DNA from: Myxococcota bacterium
GTDB lineage: Bacteria; Myxococcota; Kuafuiibacteriia; Kuafuiibacteriales; Kuafuiibacteriaceae
Length of the DNA stretch: 44,614 nt
Direction of reading: 5' to 3'
Assembly: GCA_028289325.1 (NCBI GenBank)
Contig: JANQQN010000285.1
Coordinates: forward strand, 1 to 44,614
Every line of letters begins with the position of its first letter. Position 1 is the stretch's first letter. Below, in pieces: positions 16,634 to 25,319 of this stretch. The notes below the pieces were generated by a model. It did no database searches and was not told where the DNA came from. It saw only the letters and a program-made list of their open reading frames with translations. The position numbers and the translations under genes are program-made.

Positions 16634-18063
16634 GTATTACGGCGGCTGTCGCCCATGAGCGACGAAGCCTGTGGACCAACTCCGCGACGTTGGCGGCCCT
16701 CGCGTTGGCGTTACTGGTTTCGTTCTATGCCCTCTTTCGGGGGGCCGTGCACCGTGAAGCGTCCGCGTCGTCGGTTCGAACTTTTGTCGCGGACAACGAA
16801 AGCAAAGCCAAGGAAGCTCGGGATCGTCTCATTGCCGTCGAACAAGGAACGGTCGCCGCCAAAGACGATCGCTGGGCCGGGCTCGCGATGAATGTTTCGC
16901 CCGCCGCGGCCGCTGAGCCCGGGCCTCTCGCCGATTTTGCGGTGGGTGTCTCGGACATTCAGCCGTCCGTAGCCAGGGTGACGCAGTGGCGGACCGTGGA
17001 CCGGTTGTTCTCGAACTACGAGTTCGAAAGCCCGGCCGCCATCGCAGCCGGACCGTTCGATTTCGCGTTTGTCGTGATCTTCATTCTTCCGCTGCTGATG
17101 ATCGTGCTCAGCTACGACACGCTTTCGGGCGAGCATGATGGCGGGCGACTGGGCTTACTATTGTCTCACCCGGTCTCCGTGCGCCGTCTCGTATTCGCGA
17201 AGCTTCGCGTGCGGCTGGGGGCGGTTTTGGCCGTGTTTCTTCTCGCGTCCGTGGTCGGATTCTTCTTCGGCGCCAGCGATGCGGACTCCGGCCACCGCCT
17301 GGGCCGGTTCGTCGTGTGGACCATGCTCGGCGGGGTGTACCTCGGTTGGTGGGCGCTCCTCATCGCTTGGATCGTGAGCCTCAACCGCCGCAGCGAAACG
17401 ACGATCCTGGCGATGATCGCGCTGTGGGCATTCAACGGTCTCATCGGCCCCGCGACGCTCGCTGCGGCGACCGAATCAATGTATCCGTCTCCGTCGCGAC
17501 TGGGTTTCCTGTCGGAGATCCGGAGAACCTCCAACGAGGCCTACAAGTCGAAGCGTGAGCTCACCAAGGGGCTTGCTCTCGAACACCACGATCTGGCCGC
17601 TGATGCCTACTCGCTGCCGGAATACATTCGGACCGCGTTCGTGGTCACGCAGACCGTGGAGCGGAAGGTGCAGCCGATCATCGACGAGTTCGACGCGACA
17701 CACGCCGCGCGGCGCGCGTTCATGAGAACCATTCAGTACGCGTCACCGGCGGTCGTCGCTCTGCAGGCCTTCAACGACGTCGCGGGAACCAGCCTCGATC
17801 GTCAAAAGCGATTCGAAAAGCAAGCTCGCCAATATAAGCGAACGCTGGCCGACCGTCTCGCCCCGAACGTCTTGGCTGGCCAGCGACTCACGGTGGCCGA
17901 GCTCGATGAGATGCCCACGTTTGTCTTCGCCGAATCGTCCTTGTCCACCGTTCTCGGGCGGACCGCGTGGCCGATAGCTTTCTTCGTGGTCCTCGGCCTC
18001 GTTTTCGGAATGCTTGCTCGTCACAATCTAGACCGACTGCAAACGCGAATTCGAGAACGCTGA
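16630..18063 (+). CDS. ABC-2 type permease, DUF3526-like (first cassette, subunit 2)
   Basis: The ATG at 16630 overlaps the preceding stop (ATGA), so translation is coupled; the longer frame beginning at 16534 lies inside the preceding gene. The 477-residue protein has TM1 (ATLAALALALLVSFYALF), an external domain of about 130 residues ending at YEFESPAA, a helix block with GPFDFAFVVIFILPLLMIVLSYD and SGEHDGGRLGLLLSHP, further helices, an external domain (about 290-445) and a last helix. Both ABC permeases of this cassette thus carry large external domains. Its counterpart in the second cassette is 27499-28752, which shares FDFAFV and the ER.AGR-like turn. Confidence 0.85.
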   Translation: MSITAAVAHERRSLWTNSATLAALALALLVSFYALFRGAVHREASASSVRTFVADNESKAKEARDRLIAVEQGTVAAKDDRWAGLAMNVSPAAAAEPGPLADFAVGVSDIQPSVARVTQWRTVDRLFSNYEFESPAAIAAGPFDFAFVVIFILPLLMIVLSYDTLSGEHDGGRLGLLLSHPVSVRRLVFAKLRVRLGAVLAVFLLASVVGFFFGASDADSGHRLGRFVVWTMLGGVYLGWWALLIAWIVSLNRRSETTILAMIALWAFNGLIGPATLAAATESMYPSPSRLGFLSEIRRTSNEAYKSKRELTKGLALEHHDLAADAYSLPEYIRTAFVVTQTVERKVQPIIDEFDATHAARRAFMRTIQYASPAVVALQAFNDVAGTSLDRQKRFEKQARQYKRTLADRLAPNVLAGQRLTVAELDEMPTFVFAESSLSTVLGRTAWPIAFFVVLGLVFGMLARHNLDRLQTRIRER

Positions 18064-18614
18064 GGAAGCCGGGCAAGGGCGGCGCAGACAGCGGGGCGTT
18101 GGCGGGCGATCGTCGTGGCGGCTCGAGGCGGGCCCGCGATGACGCGCCTTTCAGCCGGCGTTGTCGTAGGTTGAACCACTCAAAGTTCTTTCCCTGGTTC
18201 AGGCTTCAACCATGAGGTCCGAGGGACGATTCGATCTTCACGTGACCGCCGCCGTGTTCGAAAGCCCTCGCCGCAAATGACCATCGATGACTGACGTAAT
18301 GCGTTCGAACAGGCGGCTTCCGGAGGCCGTGGACCATGAGGAAACCTGAATGCCACTCGAACGATGAACGCAATCGCCGGGCCTCTGTGAGTGGGATCGA
18401 TCCTCTTCGACACGCGAGCCCGACTCCGTGGCCAGCGCGTCCGATTGGCTTCGATCCTCGTCCTAGGCGAGGATAGCGGATCGTCAAAGTGCACGGGCAT
18501 CGAAGGTGGTGGTCCGGAGCATCTGACTGCTTGCGACGACACTCGGCAGGACTGACGCGCCATCTCCACCCCACGGAGGCGCCTGAGGTCCTCCAGCAGG
18601 CCGAGCTGCTGGTC
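18064..18614. other. Intergenic region without a convincing gene
   Basis: Open frames in these 551 bases have no domain-like sequence. A small inverted repeat (ATCCTCG, seven bases, CGAGGAT) lies at 18454-18474, and CCAGCAG/CTGCTGG flanks the bases just before the kinase start. The promoter of the histidine kinase is expected here, but no clear -35/-10 pair was recognised. Confidence 0.4.
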
Positions 18615-20288
18615 ATGGCTCAGATCTTACAGTGGGCCGCGTGCATCACCGGCACGATCATCAATGCCACCAATGGCGGTTTCGCGGCGGCGGGTGCGAA
18701 CTTCGCGGCCTTGTGGGTTGGCATCGTCGTCATCAAGAACCTGAAGTCGGCCCGCAGCGTACAGATCGGCTCGTGGGCCTTCGTCTTAAGCTGCTTTGGC
18801 GTCATCGGCGCCGACGTGGTCTACGCAAACGCGCATGGAGACGCGTTCTACGTCTTTCTGTTCCTGGCTCCCCTGATCTATGGATTCGTCTTGGACGTCA
18901 AAAGCCTATGGCTTCTGTTTCCGATGTTCACGGTCGTGACCGTGGACCTGGCCGACTCGCGGCTCGACCTACTCGTCAACGGTACCCTCGGCGACGTCGA
19001 AACGGTGCCGATCATCGTGTACTGTACCGCCTACCTCGTTTCGTCGGGCGCGGTCACCTGCTTCATCATCGTACACCAACGGGCGCTGCACACCGCCCGC
19101 CGAACGGCCGCCCACCTCGCCGAAGAAGTGACGGTGAGAGCGGCCGCCGAGCAAGCGGCCAAGGAAGCAGCCCGGGCCAAGAGTGATTTTTTGGCCATGA
19201 TGAGCCACGAAATCCGCACGCCCATGAATGGCATCATGGGCATGGCGGAGCTGATCACCGACGCTTCGCTGCCCGACGACGTTCGCGAAAACGCTCGAAT
19301 CCTGGAAAGCTCGGCCCGCTCGCTGCTCGTCGTGCTCAACGACGTGCTCGACTTCTCGAAGATCGAAGCGGGAAAGCTCATGCTCGAGTCGCGGCCGTAC
19401 GACCTGCGATGCGCCCTCACGCGGACCGTCGATCTCCTCCGACCACAGGCCAGCGATAAGGGGCTTCGGCTCGCGGCCGACCTGTGCCCCAGCGGTGACG
19501 ATTGTGTCGTGGGCGACGAGGTCCGACTCGGCCAGATTCTCACCAATCTGCTGACGAACGCGATCAAATTCACCGCCCGGGGCGGCCTCGTCACTCTCCG
19601 TTGGCGCGCTCTTGCCCATGATCGACATCGAATCGAAGTCGAAGACACCGGTATCGGTATCGAAGCCGCTGCGCTCGAGCGGCTATTTAATCCTTTCGAG
19701 CAAGCGGACACGAGCACAACGCGACGCTTTGGCGGTACTGGCCTCGGACTGCCGATCACTCGCCGGATCGTAGAACTCATGAACGGAACGATCGGCGTCA
19801 ACTCCACAGTGGGAAGAGGCTCACTGTTCTGGTTCGAGCTTCCTCTTGCCGCCGCTGACGCCATATCATCACCCGATCGCTCGGCGGACCGTGCCGCCCT
19901 CGCCGATGACCGCCCGGTACTTGTCGTTGATGACAACCTGATCAACCGGCGCGTCGCTCAAGCCTTGGTCGAAAAACTCGGTTTGTCGGTGTGCACGGCC
20001 AGCTCGGGCCAAGAGGCGCTCGACATCGTCCGCACGGCCAGCATCAGCGTGGTGCTGATGGATATCCAGATGCCGGATATGGATGGACTCGAAACCACAC
20101 GCCGGATAAGAAGCCTGTTCGAGGCGGACGCGGTTCCCATCATCGGACTCAGCGCCAACGCGATGGACTACCATCGCCGTGAAGCTCTGGCCGTAGGCAT
20201 GCACGGCTACCTGACGAAACCGGTGCGCAGTACGGAGCTCCATCGAGAGCTCTCTCGCGTCCTCGATGTGCCTCGAAGAGCGGGATGA
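18615..20288 (+). CDS. Hybrid sensor histidine kinase with receiver domain
   Basis: From the ATG at 18615 the protein is 557 residues. Residues 1-155 hold five or six membrane helices and form the sensor, with no recognised ligand domain. A short coiled coil rich in Ala/Glu follows. The HisKA box is SDFLAMMSHEIRTPMNG with the phosphoacceptor His198. The HATPase_c domain has NLLTNAIKFT, VEDTGIGI, and GGTGLGLPITRRIVELM. The receiver domain (about 435-550) has VLVVDDN, the phosphoacceptor D483 in MDIQMPDMDGLE, and the Lys in YLTKPV. No output domain or partner regulator gene is adjacent, so the phosphoryl group probably passes to an Hpt or regulator elsewhere. The start is uncertain, since the frame is open upstream. 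Confidence 0.92.
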   Translation: MAQILQWAACITGTIINATNGGFAAAGANFAALWVGIVVIKNLKSARSVQIGSWAFVLSCFGVIGADVVYANAHGDAFYVFLFLAPLIYGFVLDVKSLWLLFPMFTVVTVDLADSRLDLLVNGTLGDVETVPIIVYCTAYLVSSGAVTCFIIVHQRALHTARRTAAHLAEEVTVRAAAEQAAKEAARAKSDFLAMMSHEIRTPMNGIMGMAELITDASLPDDVRENARILESSARSLLVVLNDVLDFSKIEAGKLMLESRPYDLRCALTRTVDLLRPQASDKGLRLAADLCPSGDDCVVGDEVRLGQILTNLLTNAIKFTARGGLVTLRWRALAHDRHRIEVEDTGIGIEAAALERLFNPFEQADTSTTRRFGGTGLGLPITRRIVELMNGTIGVNSTVGRGSLFWFELPLAAADAISSPDRSADRAALADDRPVLVVDDNLINRRVAQALVEKLGLSVCTASSGQEALDIVRTASISVVLMDIQMPDMDGLETTRRIRSLFEADAVPIIGLSANAMDYHRREALAVGMHGYLTKPVRSTELHRELSRVLDVPRRAG

Positions 20289-20458
20289 TCTACGCCGGCG
20301 CACCGGGTCTGAGACCTATCAACAATCCGAGGCCACCCCTCATATTGCTGACGAAGAATTCAGCCCCGATCCCTTCCCAAGGTCCCATCCCGTAGACGTG
20401 AGAGTAGGCACAACGCTTGCTGTGTTCGTCTCCGTCATCGGACCCAGCTGAGTTCAAT

Positions 20459-21775
20459 ATGAAAACAACCGATCTCATCCCGTTTCTGTCTTTGGCTGTG
20501 ATGATCGCTCTGGCGAACGGTTGCAGCGACGACACCGGTCAACCCGACGGTGCCAACACGCCACCCGAGGGCGCCAACACCGTTGTATCCTCCCTAGACC
20601 GAGATCTGAATCCGGCTCCCACCCCCGACGAGCTGCGGGCGCTGACCGACGGCAATCACGATCTCACGATCGATCTCTACACGCGCTCGCGCTCCGGAAA
20701 CGACAACTACATGATCTCGACGCTGTCGATTCGGACGGCGTTCGCCATGGTGTATGCCGGCGCACGGGGGACGACCGCGGCTGAGATGTCGACCGTGCTC
20801 CGGTTCGACGCAGATCAGGGGCGGCTACACCAGGCGATGAACGCACTCGACCTGGCCCTACAGAGCCGGCAGCTCGAGCCGGATCTCGACAATATGCTGG
20901 ACCCCGTCGAGCTTCGACAAGCCAACGCATTTTGGGGCCAGACCAATTATCCGTGGTTGGGCGACTACCTCGACACGCTCGCCGTCAACTACGGCGCCGG
21001 CATTATGGCCCTAGACTTTCGCACCGCACCGGAACCCTCGCGGCTGGAGATCAACGCTTGGGTCGAAAGTCGCACGAACGACCGAATAAGAAACCTCCTT
21101 CCCCCCAACTCGATCAAAGCGAATACGGTCGCGGTCTTGACGAACGCCATCTACTTCCGAGCGCCGTGGCTGACCCCATTCGGCCCCGAGTCGACCGCTC
21201 CGTCGACGTTTAACCTGATCGACGCCACGACCACGAGCGCGGAGTTCATGTCACAGGTCGCAGAACTCCGGTACGCCGCGGTCAATGGAATGACGGCCGT
21301 CGAGCTCCCATACCGAGGCGGCGAACTGTCGATGGTATTGCTCATCCCCGACTCCAACGTCTTCGAGCAGATCGACCAAAACCTGACCTCTCAAGTCATC
21401 GCGAGCACCATCGAGGCGCTGCAACCCAGCGTCGTTGAGCTCAAGCTGCCCAAGTTCGAGTTCGAGACCGGCTTCACGCTCAGCGAAACGCTCAGAGACC
21501 TCGGCATGACCTCCGCCTTTAGCCCCGGTGCCGATCTCAGCGGCATGGTCGAAGGCGGGGGCCTGCGGGTCGACGAGGCGTACCACCGGACCTTCGTCGC
21601 CGTCGACGAAGAGGGCACCGAAGCCGCGGCGGCCACGGCGGTGGTGATCGTCGAACGCGGCGCCCCCGTGCCCGACGTGACCGTCGAGGCCGACCGGCCG
21701 TTCTACTTCCTCATTCGTGATCGCGAAACTGATGTGTGGCTGTTCTTTGGCCGGGTTATGGATCCCACCGAATAG
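20459..21775 (+). CDS. Lipoprotein serpin (serine protease inhibitor), predicted P1 Arg
   Basis: From the ATG at 20459 the protein is 438 residues. The N-terminus is a signal peptide with a lipobox-like end (ALANGC, Cys22), then a 40-residue linker and a full serpin fold: the shutter-region Ser block SISTLSIRT-like (MISTLSIRTAFAMVYAGARG), NAFWGQ, LTNAIYFRAPW, VELPYRG, LKLPKFEFET and FYFLIRD near the end. The reactive loop has an inhibitory hinge (EEGTEAAAATA, starting at P17 = 384). Counting 17 residues from the hinge Glu puts P1 at Arg400 and P1' at Gly401, which predicts trypsin-like targets. Such bacterial serpins protect the cell surface from own or foreign proteases. It is a single-gene unit; a secreted trypsin-like protease is encoded at 43448. 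Confidence 0.93.
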   Translation: MKTTDLIPFLSLAVMIALANGCSDDTGQPDGANTPPEGANTVVSSLDRDLNPAPTPDELRALTDGNHDLTIDLYTRSRSGNDNYMISTLSIRTAFAMVYAGARGTTAAEMSTVLRFDADQGRLHQAMNALDLALQSRQLEPDLDNMLDPVELRQANAFWGQTNYPWLGDYLDTLAVNYGAGIMALDFRTAPEPSRLEINAWVESRTNDRIRNLLPPNSIKANTVAVLTNAIYFRAPWLTPFGPESTAPSTFNLIDATTTSAEFMSQVAELRYAAVNGMTAVELPYRGGELSMVLLIPDSNVFEQIDQNLTSQVIASTIEALQPSVVELKLPKFEFETGFTLSETLRDLGMTSAFSPGADLSGMVEGGGLRVDEAYHRTFVAVDEEGTEAAAATAVVIVERGAPVPDVTVEADRPFYFLIRDRETDVWLFFGRVMDPTE

Positions 21776-22010
21776 CCGCCGCCGAGTAGACGCAGCAAAG
21801 CCGTTCAAGTGACGTTCGCAAGCGATGCCGTATGAAAGTGTTATCCACCCCTGATGCTCGATGCAGGGTTAACCGACAACATACAGTTGAGGTTCGGACG
21901 TATTCCGCTTCCTGGACCCGCGTTGGGACACATCGGGGCCTGGAATACAGCTTTCGGTCGCGCCGGCGTTTCCCCACGGTCGCCTGATCGCCTACCTTGT
22001 AGGGCGGAGC

Positions 22011-23882
22011 ATGGACTCGCATTTCCTTGTCGACCTCGGCTCGATGCAACCCATCACCCTGCTCGTTCTGGCTTCGTTCGGCCTCCTCGTCGGTCCGCTG
22101 TGCGGCTCGCTCGGCGCGCGCCTGAGGCCTGTTCACGCCGTTGTCGATGGTTTCGCGCTGACGTTGGTCGGTGGCCTGTGCATCTTCTTCATTCTCCCCC
22201 ACACCGTGGCCGAGGTCGGGTGGGTCGCGGTTCTGCTCGCGCTTATCGGCGCCGCACTGCCCATCGTGGGGCATCGGCTTTGGAGCACTACCTGGTCATT
22301 GGGGGTGGTCGTGGTTGCGCTGTCGGCGCATGCGGTCCTCGACGGCGCGGCGCTGGCGGTTCGAGGCGATCATTCTCCGTTGGCGTGGGCGGTGGTGGCG
22401 CATCGACTGCCGGTCGGGTTCGCCCTCGTCGTCGCCGCCAATACGCTGGGCAAGGGAACGAAGATCGTTTGGGGGTTGGTGTCGATCCTGGTCGCAGCCA
22501 CGGTGATCGGCTACTTCGCGGGCCCGACGGTGGTCGCGTGGCTTCCATCGATGGCGCCGAGCGCGCTGGAGGCACTCGTGGCCGGTGTGCTCCTGCATGT
22601 CGTCATTCGCCCCCACGGTGCGGCGACGAGCGCCAAGGGGTGCAGCCATCATGCGCACGCGCACGAGGGGCATCACGACCACCACCACCACGAAACGCAC
22701 GACACCTGCTCCCACCACCACCGCGAACCCGTGGGCTCGAAGGCACGACCGGGGTCGCCACCCGAGACATGGTGCGCCGCCGCCGGAGCGTTAGTCGGGC
22801 TCTTCGCGCTGTTCACCGGCGCGACGGCCGCGGTACCGCATGAAGTCCAAAGCGACGTGTCGACCTTCCTTCGCACCCTCGGCGTCCTGGTGTTGGAAAG
22901 CGCCCCTGCGTTGCTGCTGGGCTACGCGCTCGCCGGCGTCATCCCTTTTCTGCTCACGATGACCACCATGAGCTCGCTGGCGCGCGGAGGCCGGCTCATG
23001 CAGTCGCTCCGCGGGGTCGCGTTTGGGCTCCCGATACCCGTGTGTTCGTGCGGCGTACTTCCGCTGTACGAATCGTTGGTACGGCGCGGCGCCCCTCCCA
23101 TCGCCGCGATGGCGTTCTTCGTCGCCACGCCGGAGCTCGGGCTGGATGCAGTGCTGCTTTCGGTCCCCCTGCTCGGAGGGTCCTTGACGGTGGCGCGGGT
23201 CGTTTCGGCCTTCGCCGTCGCCCTCTTGGTCGCGCTGCTGGTGGGCGGCGGATCTACCACCACCCTGTCCGGGGACCAATCACCGGCGGATGATGTTGCC
23301 TCCCCGTCGTGGAGCGCACGGGTTCGAGCTGGGCTTCGCTTCGGCTTCGTCGAGGTCTTCGACCACACGATGCCGTGGATCGCTCTGGGTCTGATCGTCG
23401 CCGCGATGGCCGAGCCGATTCTGGCCCATGGCGCGATTGAAGGCGTTCCGTGGCTCTTGCAGGTTCCGGTCGCCGCGGTGGTCGGCATACCGATCTACGT
23501 ATGCGCTTCCGGCGCCACGCCCGTAGCGGCCCTCGCGCTGCACAAGGGCTTGTCGGCGGGCGCCGCCGTGGCGTTTCTCATCGCCGGTCCGGCCACGAAC
23601 CTCACCACTTTCGGGGTTCTTGCCCGACTCCACGGGCGGCGGACGGCTATCCGATTCGCGGGGGCGGTCACCATCCTGGCGGTGGTGGCGGGGTGGATCG
23701 TGGACATCCTCGGCGTGTCGGCCGTGCCCGTCCTCGATGCCCATGTCGACGCCGGAGCCCACGGGACCTCATTCGCTTGGGTCTGCGTCGGTGGCCTCGT
23801 GGCGCTGATGCTCGCTTCGCTCTTCCGGCAGGGGCCACGCGGGGCGCTGCAGCAGATAACCGAACCCATTCACGCCGACTGA
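22011..23882 (+). CDS. ZIP-like / DUF318 permease fusion, probable divalent-metal transporter
   Basis: A 623-residue membrane protein with two transport modules. Residues 10-205 resemble a ZIP transporter, with the metal-binding motifs of TM4 (SAHAVLDGAALA) and TM5 (VAHRLPVGFAL) in the expected spacing. Residues 211-242 form a cytoplasmic or external loop with about 16 His. From 250 on comes a DUF318-type permease (as in ArsP and SO_0444 Cu/Zn efflux proteins), with PVCSCGVLPLYE, VATPELGLDAV, YVCASGATPVAALAL and AGPATNLTTF as its Cys/Pro-rich signatures. GGCGGAGC just before the ATG fixes the start. It is convergent with a CobW gene, five bases apart. Substrate is probably Zn or another divalent metal; direction of transport is not evident. 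Confidence 0.85.
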   Translation: MDSHFLVDLGSMQPITLLVLASFGLLVGPLCGSLGARLRPVHAVVDGFALTLVGGLCIFFILPHTVAEVGWVAVLLALIGAALPIVGHRLWSTTWSLGVVVVALSAHAVLDGAALAVRGDHSPLAWAVVAHRLPVGFALVVAANTLGKGTKIVWGLVSILVAATVIGYFAGPTVVAWLPSMAPSALEALVAGVLLHVVIRPHGAATSAKGCSHHAHAHEGHHDHHHHETHDTCSHHHREPVGSKARPGSPPETWCAAAGALVGLFALFTGATAAVPHEVQSDVSTFLRTLGVLVLESAPALLLGYALAGVIPFLLTMTTMSSLARGGRLMQSLRGVAFGLPIPVCSCGVLPLYESLVRRGAPPIAAMAFFVATPELGLDAVLLSVPLLGGSLTVARVVSAFAVALLVALLVGGGSTTTLSGDQSPADDVASPSWSARVRAGLRFGFVEVFDHTMPWIALGLIVAAMAEPILAHGAIEGVPWLLQVPVAAVVGIPIYVCASGATPVAALALHKGLSAGAAVAFLIAGPATNLTTFGVLARLHGRRTAIRFAGAVTILAVVAGWIVDILGVSAVPVLDAHVDAGAHGTSFAWVCVGGLVALMLASLFRQGPRGALQQITEPIHAD

Positions 23883-23887
23883 CGACA

Positions 23888-24988
23888 TCATGTCGGGCAG
23901 GGATTCGCGGAAACACCGGGTGCCTCGGTCACGAGGCAATCGCGAAGCGCTTGCTCCAGGGCCGCCGGATCTGGATGCTCGGTCCCTTCGATCACGAGTT
24001 CCAGCCGCGAGTCGCGGCGATATCCGGTGGGCCGAGTTTCCTCGGCACCATCGGCCAAGTTGAAGCTCCGCCACTCCTTGTCGGTGTGAAGAACCGCCTT
24101 CACCCGCCGCACCCCCGGCATCGCAGAGACCTCCTTCAGCCAGGCCGCGATACGGACCGAGTCGAACGTCAACCCGGCCCAACACACCCACCCGACCGTT
24201 GACCCGACGGCGGACCGGTGATCCCGCCGCACGATAGGGCGAGAAGCATCGCAACTCACCGCCTCCGAAGATGCGCCGTCCGTCGCTTCCTCGGACGGCG
24301 TCGATGCATGCGCATGGAGATGGTGGTGACCGTCGACTGGGGCGCCACGCGCCTGCGACGCCGAACGTTCGGCCACGAGATCCAGAAACTCGAGCGGGAT
24401 TCGGCCCCGCTCGATACGGCCAACATACCGCTTGGGTGGAAATAGATCGTTCGACCATCTCTCGAACGTTTCCAGGTTATCGATGCCCGCGAGGTCGGAA
24501 CGGTTGGCGAGCAGAACATCGGCCGCATCGATTTGGTCCTTAACCTCGTCGCGCTGCAGATCCTTGTTAAGCCGAGCGGGGTCTAACAAGCTGATGACCG
24601 ACCGAACGTCGACCGCGTCCTGGATGCCCGGACGCCCGAGTGTATCCAGAATCCCCGAGAGCTCGGCCAGCCCCGTGGGTTCGATGAGCAGCCTGTCCGG
24701 GCGCCGCTGGAGCAGGAGCACCAGCGACACGTCGAACATGAAGCTGGCGCTGCAGCAGATGCATCCGCCCGCAACCTCCCTGACCTGCACCTCGTTTGCG
24801 CTCGTCGCGTCGCTCAACAGCGCGGCGTCGAGCCCCACCAGCCCATACTCGTTGATGAGGACCGCCCACTTCTCCTGCGGGGGACGACACGCGAGAAGGT
24901 GATTGATCGCCGTGGTTTTGCCGACGCCCAAAGGACCTGCGATCAGATTCACAGGAATGCGAGGCTTCGCGATGGGCTGTTTTGACAC
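23888..24988 (-). CDS. CobW/P47K family GTPase metallochaperone (COG0523)
   Basis: A GTPase of about 366 residues if the GTG at 24988 is used; other GTG codons and a start at 25057 are possible. The P-loop is GPLGVGKTT, the family metal-binding CxCC motif is GGCICC, Walker B lies in LLIEPTGLAE, and the guanine-specificity motif is NRSD in place of NKxD. A His-rich linker (DGHHHLHAHAS) precedes the C-terminal CobW_C domain (WVCWAGLTFD, VKAVLHT, RDSRLELVIEG). Such proteins deliver Zn or Co to target proteins, often under Zur control. It is convergent with the ZIP-permease and divergent from the second ABC cassette, which supports a shared metal role. Confidence 0.93.
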   Translation of the reverse strand: MSKQPIAKPRIPVNLIAGPLGVGKTTAINHLLACRPPQEKWAVLINEYGLVGLDAALLSDATSANEVQVREVAGGCICCSASFMFDVSLVLLLQRRPDRLLIEPTGLAELSGILDTLGRPGIQDAVDVRSVISLLDPARLNKDLQRDEVKDQIDAADVLLANRSDLAGIDNLETFERWSNDLFPPKRYVGRIERGRIPLEFLDLVAERSASQARGAPVDGHHHLHAHASTPSEEATDGASSEAVSCDASRPIVRRDHRSAVGSTVGWVCWAGLTFDSVRIAAWLKEVSAMPGVRRVKAVLHTDKEWRSFNLADGAEETRPTGYRRDSRLELVIEGTEHPDPAALEQALRDCLVTEAPGVSANPCPT

Positions 24989-25319
24989 CGAGCGATTGTC
25001 AACCACGGCGGAAATCCCGCGTCTTAAAAGCGTCGATCGACGGGTACACGATCGCAAATCCGTTCTGCGCCGGGTTTGGGGTCATGGCCTGCTCATCGCC
25101 GGTGGCGCGGTGCGTCCGTGTGTTCGAGATAGCGCGCGCATAAGAAGACCGGTGTTCCCCCGGCGACAATTCTGAGTCAATTGCATTTGCATCTTCACAG
25201 CGGTAGCGCTCGCGGCATGAGCCGATCGAACAGGGGTTCCAACGACGGAACGGCGACCATCCACTCGCCCAGGGCAGGATCGAATGCCAATGTCGCCGGC
25301 GGAAGGCCGTTGTAGCGTT
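24989..25319. promoter_or_regulatory. Divergent region between CobW GTPase and second ABC cassette
   Basis: These 331 bases carry the promoters of two divergent operons. An AT-richer core at 25165-25200 includes AATTGCA at 25179-25185, identical to the right arm of the palindrome at 14321-14327, then a near copy TTTGCAT. The left arm is not conserved, so this is only a half-site match. No gene is seen. Confidence 0.35.

Noticed and set aside
12558..18063. A standard staphylopine/pseudopaline operon.
   Set aside because: There is no opine dehydrogenase, no solute-binding protein and no TonB receptor nearby, so only the NAS-like step is supported.
18180..18616. Open frames of about 130 residues on the minus strand before the histidine kinase.
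   Set aside because: Arg/Ser/Pro-rich, no start signal, no domain pattern; typical of unselected high-GC DNA.
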